DNA from: Chamaecyparis obtusa
Taxonomy: Eukaryota > Streptophyta > Pinopsida > Cupressales > Cupressaceae
Assembly (NCBI GenBank): GCA_027943335.1
Contig: BSBK01001162.1
Coordinates: 186,001 to 250,000, forward strand
Length of the DNA: 64,000 nucleotides
Direction of reading: 5' to 3'
The notes beneath the pieces were generated by a model. That model was not told the origin of the DNA, made no database searches, and was given only the letters and a program-made list of their open reading frames with translations. A program made the position numbers and the translations under genes. Numbering within the stretch: position 1 is the stretch's first letter; each line of letters opens with the position of its first letter. Below are positions 13,401 through 25,400 of the stretch, piece after piece.

Positions 13401-16400
13401 AATGAGATTTCATTCCAAGCAAAAAGGAGGAGCAACAATAAAAAAATATTATTCAGATTTTAAGAGTAGACTGTAAAAATGAATAAGAGCAGAAGAATTC
13501 CATTTGATGAAGGAGATTGATCTAAGAGATCAATCTGAGAATTCCATTTGATGAAGCATGATAAGAATAAGAGGATTGAACCAAGCAGATATAGATGGAA
13601 TACAAGTGGCAAGAATACATCAATAAAGTCAAAATTTGATATAAGGAATCAGATCAAGATTACTGAATATCTTTCCTATTGAGAGTGGATATAGATTGAA
13701 TCAAACAGACATTGCACACAATGACCTCACTCAGCATGGTGAACCTGAATACTATTTATAAATTGGGCAAAGTATAAGGTGATCCCAAAAGGGGACATTA
13801 CATGCTACAAATGGTAATAAAACTGATTATAATTTTTTGAACGCTAGAATTAAAGCTTCTCAAATTGTTGAGAGAACTTTGTCACAACACTGAAAGGGCT
13901 AACAAAAAGGAGACACATAGAAGTTTGTGGCAACAATGACATAAATGAACACCACAACAACACAAGGATGACAAAAGACTAAATAGCACTATGATATAAT
14001 TTGTTGAAACCTTTTTGTGCTACTCACTTGTAGAGAGTTTCATGTAAAATTTATGATAGACAAAGTTGATAGACATCGTTCTAAGTTTATGCCAACAATT
14101 GTATGGTAGATTGATAAACAGTTGCTGTGAGTTGTAAAAGGTTGTGGCAAGTTTTAGGTGTTGTAGTCCAAAACAAAGACTTGTTTTACTGTTGTTTTGT
14201 CCCAATGCAAGTCATTTGAATTTTGGAGATCCCACAATCATATAATTATAAGTATGACACTGTAAGTGTGTAACAATGCAGGTGCACTTACAGTACTGTT
14301 GAAGTACTTGCCGTAATAAACAAGAGCATGGTGATATTCTAGGAGATACCTAACCTAGAGGTATTGCAAGCAGATATAGCTCATCAGGAGTTTATATTTG
14401 CTAGTACAAGCTGTGATTAGTGTTTGATTTTAGTGCAAGAAGGCATGTATGCAGTTCAGGAGAAGTGGGTGAATAGCTTTTGACCAAGTGTGAGCAACAT
14501 CGCATTATTATGTGTGGTGATTATCTATAAGGAGAAGCAATGTTAAATGTAATGTGTGGCATGTTGATGTTATGATATAGTCATGGGATGGTTGTGTGAC
14601 TGTTGGCATTCTTTGTGGGAATTAGACAGTTAGTTAATTAGAATTTCTTGTTGGATTGATCTATGGCTATATCTATTCCCTTGTATAGATCTGCCCAGGT
14701 TGGACATTGTTGTCTGTGGTTGAATCTTGAAGGTGTGAAATCTTTGTTGGAGGTTATATGTTGTTAGTCTATTCATTGAAAATGTGTGGAGGAGAAATTT
14801 TGTATTGGATGCAACTTTCCTGAATGTAATGTTGGTGAATTCATGTCTCGTGTGTATCTGTGACTTGGGTATTGTTTCATGTGTTTACTTTAATGTTGCT
14901 TTACTAAATTGTATAGCAAACAGGACTATTTTTAATCACATAATCTTAAAGTGTTCCAATAGTCTAGTTTATTTGTTATCTGTATCAAGGATTTATTTAC
15001 ATTATTTGGTATCAGAGTGTGTTGTTTGGGAAAGGGCCACCTTGTTTGGAGTAATAACTTTTATGTACTGTGGTGAGATCCTCAACTGTTGTGAAACCTT
15101 GTTGGGCAAGTTTAGTGCAGTAGGTGTATAGCTGGTTTTAGTGGAAGCCTTTGAAAGATCATGTGGAAAACATGGCATATGTTGTGATACAATTATGGCA
15201 AGCACATCAAAGTTTAATATTGAAAAGTTAAATGGTTAGAACTTTGAATTGTAGAAGTCCAAGGTTGAAGTTCTCTTTGTAGAGAGATATCAATAATAAA
15301 ATTGTGAATGTAATGTTGGTGAATTCATGTCTCATGTGTATCTGTGACTTGGGTATTGTTTCATGTGTTTACTTTAATGTTGCTTTACTAAATTGTATAG
15401 CAAACAGGACTATTTTTAATCACATAATCTTAAGGTGTTCCAATAGTCTAGTTTATTTGTTATCTGTATCAAGGATTTATTTACATTATTTGGTATCAGA
15501 GTGTGTTGTTTGGGAAAGGGCCACCTTGTTTGGAGTTATAACTTTTATGTACTGTGGTGAAATCCTCAACTGTTGTGAAACCTTGTTGGGCAAGTTTAGT
15601 GCAGTAGGTGTATAGCTGGTTTTAGTGGAAGCCTTTGAAAGATCATGTGGAAAACATGGCATATGTTGTGATACAATTATGGCAAGCACATCAAAGTTTA
15701 ATATTGAAAAGTTCAATGGTTAGAACTTTGAATTGTAGAAGTCCAAGGTTGAAGTTCTCTTGGTAGAGAGATATCAATAGGCATTAAAACTTTGAATTGT
15801 GGAAGTCCAAGGTTGGAGTTCTCTTGGTAGAGAGATCAATGGGCTGCAGTATCTTCTTCAGTAAAACCCACAAGTATGTTTGACGAGGATTATAGTAAAA
15901 TTGGATAAGAAAGTTAGCAGTACTATTTGATTATGTTTTTCAAATCCTATGTTAATGAATGTGTCAGAAGAGCCTGTTTTTTATTTGTTTTTGAAGAAGA
16001 TAGGGTCCTTGTATCACTCCAAGAGTTCAACAAGCTTTTCTTAAAGAGTAAGTTGTATTCCTTAAAAATGAAAGGAGATATAGGGAATGATCATCATAAC
16101 ATCTTTAATATGATTTTGGGCTAATTTAATGTTAATAGGAGTCAAGATAAAAGAAGAGAATAAATATATTTAGCTGTTGTGTTCCTTACCTGATTTGTGG
16201 GAGAACTTGATGATTACAATTAGTAGTAGCTCTTCTTCACATAATTTGGAAGAGATCATTAAGCTAGTGTTAAATGAAGATATTAGGAGAAGTTTGCGGA
16301 TGGTTCCTGGTGGGTCCAACAATAAAAGTGGGTAAGAAAAAAGGTTGTGGATTTAAGAAGTCCAAGAAAAGGATAGGTTTATGCCTCTTTCTCAGCCTGA

Positions 16401-19400
16401 GGTGAAATGCTGGAACCGTGGAGTAGATGTCATATAAAGAATGATTGCAAGCCCAAGAAGAAGGATGACTCCTTAGATAAGTGCCCTGATACTCATGAGT
16501 ATACTAGTGATGCATTTGTGTTTATTAACATTGCTGGTGATTATGCTTACATACTTTATACTGCATGGCTCCTCATAGGGAGTGGGAATCCGATTACAAG
16601 TGTGTGATGGAGGATAGCTTTTCCTTGATGATAATAACTCTTTGCAAATTGTTGGTTGAAAAAAGTTGAAAGTGTCTTTCATGGATGGGGAGTGAGAACA
16701 CTCACTGATGTATCATATATAGTAAGTTTGGCTAGAAATATGATTTTTGTTTCCAAGATTATTGACCAAGGAGTTCATTTTACTTTTGATGAAAATGGGT
16801 GCAAATTAGCATTAGAAAATTTGGTGTTGGCTAAAGTGTGAGGCATGGTACTTTGTTTAGGATGGAAGAAACAAGATTGTGCAACTTTGTTAATGTAACC
16901 ATACTCAAATTAAGTTTACTGTGGCATCACCAGTTGTGTCATAATGGATAGAATGAAATGAAAACTTTGGGGAGCAAGAGTATGGTGGAAGGTATGTCTA
17001 ATTGTTTTTTTGTTGGTTTTCAATTTTATCAATATTGTGTGTTTGGTAAGCAAAAAGAGTTTTGGTTTGTTTGAGGGATTTCTAGAGTAAGGGATGTGTT
17101 GGTAGTGATTCTCAATGATGGTTATTATTCAAATTTGTAATTCCAGACATTATGTCTGTCATTGATGATTATTTTAGATATCATTAGGTATATTTTCAGT
17201 GTTACCCCAAGTTTCCATGGTGGGGATGGCAAGGGATGGGGGGACAAGTTTCTGGGATGGCAAGGTGACAACAAAGAGTACGACTATATAAATATAGGGA
17301 AAATTTAAATATGTAGGAAAATTTGCATATATACATTACATTCATATGAAAACATGGATAAAGCATGCCATTTAAACATCATAGAACCTTAACATACAAC
17401 ATTTCAATAGTCAAACTGCTTTCATAATTTGGAATTAATTGTCAATATGCATGTAATATCAAAATAATAACATACAAAATTGAAATACAGTCAAGAATGT
17501 AATTCAGAATGCATTGTCAATAGCAACAAGAACGATAGCCCACCTGCCAAATTGAAACACACTAATATCATTGAAGTCTGATATAAATCATCAATGTACA
17601 CATTATAGGCATAGTGTTACAATTGCTTTGGAATATAACCATTCGCATAGTAGTGCGAGTACACGAAATAACATTCCTATGAAATACTAACATGAAAAAC
17701 CTTGGAAATTGTGTTGGAGTTGACTATTGCAGGATTGACATTGATTCCAGAAAGGGCTGCTACAGATAGCGGATCAAGTACATGTTGTCTCCCAATGCCC
17801 TTCTAACTCTAGATCACATTCATCGATGACCTGAATTAGGATTACATAGTTACACCCCTAAAACTACTCCAACTCATTGTAAGTGGACTGATTAATACAA
17901 TCAAGTCTGCTATATATTTTTGATCATGATATAGGTCTGTTACAACAAGATGGCACCTTGATGCTGTTATGGTAAATCGATGTTGTATTAAAAAGAGGAG
18001 ATGAAACCTCCTTATATAGATTTACAAAGACGATGTTCCTAAAAGAAACAATCGTGAACTAAAGACAAAAATTGAAACTACCTAATAAACTAAAGACTAA
18101 GATGACCATTAAAGAAACATTAAAATATTCTAATACTCTCTCTTAATGGTCATCGTCTAACTACCATGCAAAAGAGACAATGTCTTTTGGTCACAAATTC
18201 TTCTAAACATTTTATTGCCGCTGAGACCCTCCATGGATCTGCAAAATGTTAATGACCAAGAATAGCCAAAATCTGTCCAGAAAAAATAGAGAAGGCTGCT
18301 CCCTTCTTCAGAATGCTTTGCAACAAAACACAAGAGCTTGTTATTGACTCTGCCACTAAGATGAGTCTGCCACTAACCCTCCCAGAATTTGCAAAACTTT
18401 TGACCATAAAACATCACAAAATGTCCAACTAGATGGTGGATAATAGAGTTGTCCCTCCATGTAGCTAGAGACACCAAAAATAGCTGCTATGATTTTGAGG
18501 AAAATCAGCAAACTCCAATCTTTTGCAGAAGAGCATGACGACCCATAACAAATTGCAAAAAATCATGTTTTTTGAGGAAAAAATCGCCAAAACTAAAATT
18601 ACAAATCATCATTTTTTTTTTCAGAAACAACGGTTTCTATAGTTCATCTTAGTTAGTCTTTAGTTTGTCTTTGTGAATTACAAAATCTAGAAACAATTTT
18701 TGACGATAAGATCAAAAAACCAAACATATAGTTGACACAAAATCCGGGACATGAATCAGCAAACAAAGCATTGTTTGTAAGGAAAAAATGGGAAAACCTT
18801 TTTGGAAACCAGAGAGCCCTGCCTAACAGGAGCAAACCCTTAATTTTTGAGGAAAAAATTATAAACCTAAAATAGTTTTTTTTCAAGGGACAATTATTAA
18901 AACTCACAAGAAATTATTATAAAGGTAAAAAATCTATGAAAACCCATCATAAATTTTTCAAGGGAAAAAATTTTAAAAACCCATCAAAATTTTTTTAAGG
19001 GAAAAAATTATGAAAACCCATAAAAATTTTTTCAAGGGAAAAAATTATGAAAACCCATTAGAGATTTTTTAAGGGAAAATATTATGAAAACACATTATAA
19101 ATTTTTGAAGGGAGAAAATTATGAAAACCCATAAGAGAAACCTTCATGTGGCAAAACACAAGACTTCGCGTGGTAAACAACATATGCAAGCAACACGCAA
19201 ATCACAAAAAACACATTCAAGCCACATGCAACCCTTGAAAGTCAGAGAATTTTGCTCAAACTAGGAAATCACGCAATCAAAACCCTTGACCAAGCTTTTG
19301 ATTTTCAATAAAAATCTTTGAAGACGAACCACAAATTTTTCATAAAATACCTCAAATGATTTTTATAATAAAAAATCAAAAAACGAATTTCTGAAAAAAA

Positions 19401-22400
19401 GTTCCAAATCAGAAGAGGCTTGAATTTTTCTTAAAATATTCGTCAAATTTTATGAAATCCGATAAACCTGCTTAGATACCATGTTATTGTAAATCGATGT
19501 TGTATTAAACAAAGGAGATGAAAACTCCTTATAAAGATTTACAAAGATGATGTTTCTAAAAGAAACAATTGTGAACTAAAGAAAAAATAGAAACTACCTA
19601 ATAAACTACAGACTAACTAAGATGACCATTAAAGAAACATTACAATATTCTAATAGATGTAACCTCCAATATTCACCAAATCTTTCACAAAGGACCCAAA
19701 TCAACTGAAAACCAACCCAACACTGATGTATTGCCACAAAATGACATAAAGATGCATGTTCCAAGTCAGTAATGTAGTTTTCAAACTTTCCCAACACCTT
19801 GCAAACAATCTACTATATGATTCTATGCGTTTAGCATGATAGTAACAACATTCTTAATTTCTTGATTCCTAATATAATGTTGCCAAATACTAATCATAGG
19901 ACCCAAAATAGCAGGAATTAATTACCAAACAATAATAAGCATGTTAGGGTGAACTTGGAAGGAGGGGCCCACTTTAAAATTAAAAAAGAAAGTGTTTTAT
20001 AAAAGAAAAATGTGTTTTTAAAGTGCTGATGCTGCCTATCCTGTTGAGAACACATATCTGTCCCGGGGACATCCAAGGTGTCCCTGAGACATACAACCAT
20101 CCCCAAAAAATTTTCTTGACAACCCTGGATTTCCGAGACTTTTTCTATGAAATTTCAAATAATGGGGACGGGGTGGGGATGTCCTCTAGTTGTTTCGAAG
20201 TCCTGGAAACATTTCCCGTAAGGGGATGAGGGTTTTAGGCAGAGAACACGTCCCATGTAACATTGTATATATTCTTAGGAAAAGTCATAAATGTTTCTCT
20301 AGTTTAAGGAATTTAAAGCTTTGATTGAGAATTAGAGTAGTAAGAAAAATGGGGTGATTAGGATAGATAATGATGGGGAGTATTGTTCTAAAGAACTTGA
20401 GCCATCTAGCGAGCACATCAGTGGCATTAGGCAAAGAATAACACATTATACACCACAACAAAATTAAGTGGCGAAAAGGTTGAATAGAACATTGGTGGAT
20501 TGGAATAGAAGCTTGTTGAATATTGCCGGTCTAGGATTGGAGTTTTGGGTCGAGGTAGCGAATATTGCTTGTTATTTGAAAATTAGGTCTTGTACTTCCA
20601 TGCTTGAGGAGAAGACAACATATAAAATATGAACAGGTAAGAAGCTTGTGATAACACAAATAAGAGCATCTGTCTATGATGTTTTTGTGTTGTTCTTAAG
20701 GAGAACTAGTTGAAGTTGGACTTCAAGGCTGAAAAGTGTATATTTATTTGATATGATGAAAATGAATCTTTGGAATTCAGTAACCTAGAAGGTTCTCTAC
20801 TTCAGAAATGCTATATTGTAGGAATTTAGAGTTTTGTCTAGAGAAGAAGAAAAATAGTCAAAAGAAAATGAGAGTGGAAAGATCCATTTTGAATACAAAT
20901 TTGAGCAACACGATGCATTTGGTGAGAAGCATTCAAGTGGACATGTTGATTTGGATGGAGAGGAAGCAAGCACATGCACCACAAACTCTAGAGAAGAATA
21001 GGGTACAAGTCACAAGAAATTTTCCACCAGTGACAACCATGAGCAGGTCTGTAATGTCCCCTTCCTTGACCATAAATTAATAATAAATTATAATAAGTTA
21101 ATAGGCAAACAAAAATAATAAATATAATTATCTTTAAAATTAATTATGTTATTAATATATATAATATAATGTTGTAAATGAATATAATAATTAAAACTTA
21201 TTATTAATAAATAAATAAATAAATAATATTATATATATTAAATGAATATAATAATATTATAATTATAATGTTGTAAATGAATATAATAATTAAAACTTAT
21301 TATTAGTAAATAAATAATATTATATATTAAATGAATATAATAATATTATAATTATAATTTGTTATTAATTTCTGGTCAAGGAAGGGGACATTAAAAGGTC
21401 TATGTGACATTAGAATTTACTTGAAAGGTATAGTCTACTAGACTTCTCATGTGGTTTTGCTCTTCTATTGATAATGAACCAAAGTCTTTAGGAGAGGCTC
21501 TCTATTCTCAGGTGAACTAGTTTTAGGGAAATGTTATGAAAGATGAGATGGTGGCATTGTAGTAGAATAAGACTTGGTACTTGGTTGATCTGCCTCAAGG
21601 TAGGAAACTCACTGGCTACAATCTTAGGGCGCGACATCACATGTGACTTTATCTTGTAAAGAATTGATAGCAAAGGTGGTTACACAAAACTTGTTAATTA
21701 CTTTAGAAAGCCCCATGCTTGTGTACCCATTTAAGATGGTATGGTGAGACCATAGTTCCTAGACTCGGACGTGGTGTAAATTCAACAAGGCTAATCCAAC
21801 ACGAGACTCGGGACTTGGCAAACAAACTTGGCAAGACTCGGCAAAGTGAAAAAACCTAAGAAATTTAGAGATTTTTAAGGATTTAAAACTTGTTTCATGG
21901 ACCCGTTATTAAATAAACCTTAAAAACACAATAACATCATCATATAGAAGCTAATTTGATCACATACACAAGTTTACATCAATCACATAAGTATAAACTA
22001 TGAACACAAATTGTAGCTTCAGGAAATAACACTCCTGATATATAAATATTCTCATATATACAAAACTCATGGAATATGAAATCCATGACATCAAATGTTG
22101 CAAACAAATATCAAAACAAAAACTACAAGTCTATGGCTCAACCATTCAAAGGAGCAATAATCCTTCTTACGAAGGTGTCTAATGTAGGTTGTAATGTCCC
22201 CAATTTTTAGGCCTTGGGATTAGCTTGTTTTAGTGACCCTCGTAAGGTAATCAGGTTGTTAGAGGGGGTCGTATGGCAAACCCAGTGGTTGGGTTCCACT
22301 CTGGAGTTCTTAGATGCCAGGATTGCTTTTCGTTGGAGTCAGATTGGTAGACTTACAATTTATAGTAAGTGGTATTGTTGGCATTACTATGTTTAGTAGA

Positions 22401-25400
22401 GCGCCTGTGTAGTGGTTTCAGATGATTCAGGTTTGATTATGCAGAATCTCCAGTTTGAGAGACTTACTATTTTTAGTAAGTCTAATTTGGTCTGGTTGCT
22501 ATTTCTGGCAGGGCAATGTGAGCTCAGGCTACTGTTTTGAGAAGTCAGTTTGTTGTGGTCAAAGATATTCAGTTGCACCACGTTTTAATTAAGGTTATTA
22601 AATTAAGTTATTTTAATTTAATAACTTCATATACTTTAATGTTATAATTCAATGGTGTATTAATGAAGCCTCTTTAATGAGAAGTGTCTTGGAGAAGATT
22701 TCGATTTTTCTTTATAAGCTAAGGGAGAAATCGAATTTCTCTACCTTATGTCAATTGATTAAAAATTGAAAAGTGAAAAGTTGTCTTGAAGGAGAAATCG
22801 AAATTCTTTGAGGAGAAAGAAGGGTTTCATGTTTCGTCTTCATTGTTTGGAGAAAACATCAAATTTCTTGCTTGGATTTGGAAGGATAGGTTCAAATTTT
22901 CTTGGGAAATCTGCAGAATACCTTGAGTATGTGAAGGAGATAAAATAGAACAGGTTTATTTGCTGCCGTACTGTTTTGAGGCTGCCGTACAGTGTAATGC
23001 AGGAGACGTACATGCTGTACAGAATTGGGATTGAAGAGGAATTGTTCATCTTGAATGAGAGTCTTTGAGGCTGCACCATTATTGGGAATTGCAGTGCTGT
23101 TTGTGGTGACTGTTTTTATTTATCTTGAAAGCTTTGTTAACACCATTGAAGGCTGGAGATTATTCACGCAAGGGTTGTGTGCCTTTCAGAAAGCTGATGT
23201 TTCCAGCTAAAGGGTTTATCATGGGATGTATAGCAACCATATAATATTCAGGTGCTATTGATAATTAAACTTGCTTTGTATTATTTGCAAATGCTAAATC
23301 AGTTTATGAACATTGAAATAAAATTGCTGTTGATGTTATTTATTAAAAAGTCTGGAAAATTCATTGGAAATTTATATATGTTTTGAAAACATACAAAACA
23401 ATTGCAATTAAATTTGGAAAAGAGCTAGTTTGCTTTTGAGAGCTAGCTGGGCTCATCACATAGGTTCTAGATGATATAGAAGCCATAATATTTTTTAAAA
23501 CACGAATATGCAAAGATCTCCAACAAGGGATATGTATTATGTAGAGTTTTATGATCATGATATATCACTGACTTTTTACTTGCTCAGACTTATAGTTTGA
23601 TGGGGGTTTGGGGGAACGCCAAAACAAGATTGATGGTAGCATCCCTTGCAAGGGTTTGCGGGTGAGAGAGAGGTAGATAGATAGGTGTAGATCTTGGAGG
23701 AGAGAGCGAGATGAAGAGAGGTAGAGAGAGGGGATAGAGGAAGAGTGATAGGGAGAGAGATATGTCTAGAGTTCAAGGCAGATAAAGAGAGATAGAGAGA
23801 GCGAGAGGATGCTGATAGGAGCCTGCTGATTACTGAAATTTGACTAGTCTGAAAAGTTATAAGATATTCTAAAACCTAGAATTTGCATTGTAACTCCTAG
23901 ATATTTGAAACCACTCTCAAACATCCTGACAATATACACATGAAATATAACTTAAAGTATAAGAAAGGAAAAACACATATTGAAATGTGACATACTTAAA
24001 TGTTATATTTCATGTATATATTCTACTGAACTGAAGAGATTGAGATTGATTTGAGGGCAAAGATGGGGAGTTAAATGTTACATTTCATGTATATTCTGGA
24101 ATCATAAACCTAAAAAGCATTAAAATTTGTAGATGTAAAGAGAAAAAAATTAGGTTTCGCCGAGTTTGAGCGTCCAAAGTCTCTTAGACTCGGTGAGTCC
24201 TTGAGACTTAGTGAGTTTGAGACCCGGTTCGGGATTCGTTGAGTCTTGGTGAGTCTACAAACTATGAGACTAATCATGCGGGGATTTGCAGTGTCACAAA
24301 CAACCCTATATTTACTAGATTCATTTCATTTCCATTATCAATGATCAAGGGAGCCATTTTATTCTTGATTTGATAGTTTGGGTGAAGTTTGACTATCAAC
24401 GTCTTTAAGTAATTCTTTTTCATGAACCAAAGAGTAGGGGTAGGCTTTGTAGGTTATCAACTTCCACTAATTGCAAATCATCAACTTCTACAAGGAGGGT
24501 TTTGGCATCATTATTAACCTAGAAGGCCATGCATTTCTTAGGAGAGTTTAATGTCCTCTTCTTGAGCATAATTAGTTGGTGAACGATTAGCCTATTTACA
24601 AGTTTCCCATAAGCTAATTGGTAAGTTAAGGGGAACTCCAAAGTTCTTGTAGAGCTTATGTTCAATATTGCATGGTTGATATTCATGGAAATGAGCTTAG
24701 TTGGTGATGTGGATCCTCATGACACTTTTAGTATTGATTTTTGACATTCTAGGAGCTCTCCAAATTTCTTGGAGGAGCAATGTATTTTTAGTAAGTCACA
24801 TTTTTGCGTCTAATAATCATCTCAAGTCTTCAGTATCATGTAGGTATAATTAGAGTTTGATTTCTATGCCATTTCGATACTTTTTGCTGTTAATATTTTT
24901 GGCCTTTTTGGAAAGATCAAATATGTTGAGATAAATAATATATAAATACATCTCATAATCATTATATTAAACACTAAAGAAACATTATTATATTGTCCTA
25001 GAGGGATGACTTGCTTATTAAATATTATATTATAAAGAGGGATGACTTGCATGTTTAAATGTTGAAATTGAAACAAGGATCGACCTGCATACGGCTGAAT
25101 AAACAAGAATTATTAAATGCCGACTTGCATATGCAAGTCAGCTACCTTACATTTTGAGAAGACACCTCTTCATTGCATATAAAGGAGGAGTTATGGGGTG
25201 AATTAAGGTAGCATCAAAAACATAACATGTCTGCCATAAATTTGTACCATAACAGTAGATAAGCAGGTTCTTTCTAATCTGATTCATAGCAGTAAAATTC
25301 TTACTAAAATTACAATCATTCCTAGAGGAAGAAAATGACGAAATATAGCAGATTTGGAGGACAAAGTATAGCAGATTTGGAGGATGAAGTATAGCAGAAT

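Larger units (their letters stand above)
11570..13802. mobile_element. insertion E5, TGTAATGTCCC-terminated, rich in tandem repeats
   Basis: The left end is TGTGATGTACCC and the right end GGGGACATTACA, near-perfect inverted 12-mers, flanked by the perfect 5-bp duplication TGCTA (11565-11569 and 13803-13807). The body is a two-fold higher-order duplication of about 0.85 kb, each part holding an array of roughly 35-bp units (see separate entries). TATA-like stretches (tataaaaaggg type) occur near 11760 and 12585. Long minus-strand open frames here are simple translations of the repeat and not genes. A solo LTR is the likeliest identity. Confidence 0.75.
17197..20265. mobile_element. non-autonomous hAT-like element G1, with LTR element C1 nested inside
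   Basis: The ends are CAGTGTTAC and GTAACATTG, flanked by 8-bp near-duplications tatatttt (17189-17196) and tatatatt (20266-20273). CAGTGTTA-like ends with an 8-bp duplication are typical of hAT transposons. It splits the Copia H integrase: a Tyr-Phe reading frame resumes directly after the right duplication. Subterminal parts are G-rich (runs of gggatgg on the left, ccccg blocks on the right). No transposase is visible. Without C1 it is about 1.4 kb. Confidence 0.65.
14601..21745 (+). mobile_element. decayed Copia retrotransposon H with several insertions
   Basis: The 5' LTR is about 14601-15001 (TG...CA), followed by TGGTATCAGAGTG at 15006, a primer site for initiator Met-tRNA. Downstream are heavily broken plus-strand pol pieces: a gag start (Met-Ala-Ser-Thr-Ser-Lys-Phe), a degenerate zinc knuckle near 16410, a pre-integrase LWHH motif near 16920, integrase pieces before 17197 and again after 20265 (D-N-D-G-E-Y and a H-Y-T-P-Q-Q-N motif near 20450), and a start of reverse transcriptase near 21530-21620 (M-K-D-E-M-V-A-L). 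The hAT-like element 17197-20265 and E3 interrupt it. No 3' LTR was found; element F cuts it off near 21746. Confidence 0.65.

Noticed and set aside
14784..15615. Two similar frames of 115 and 103 codons with a Cys-rich sequence
   Set aside because: They lie in the duplicated LTR/leader of Copia H, have no known domain, and are explained by the 484-bp duplication.
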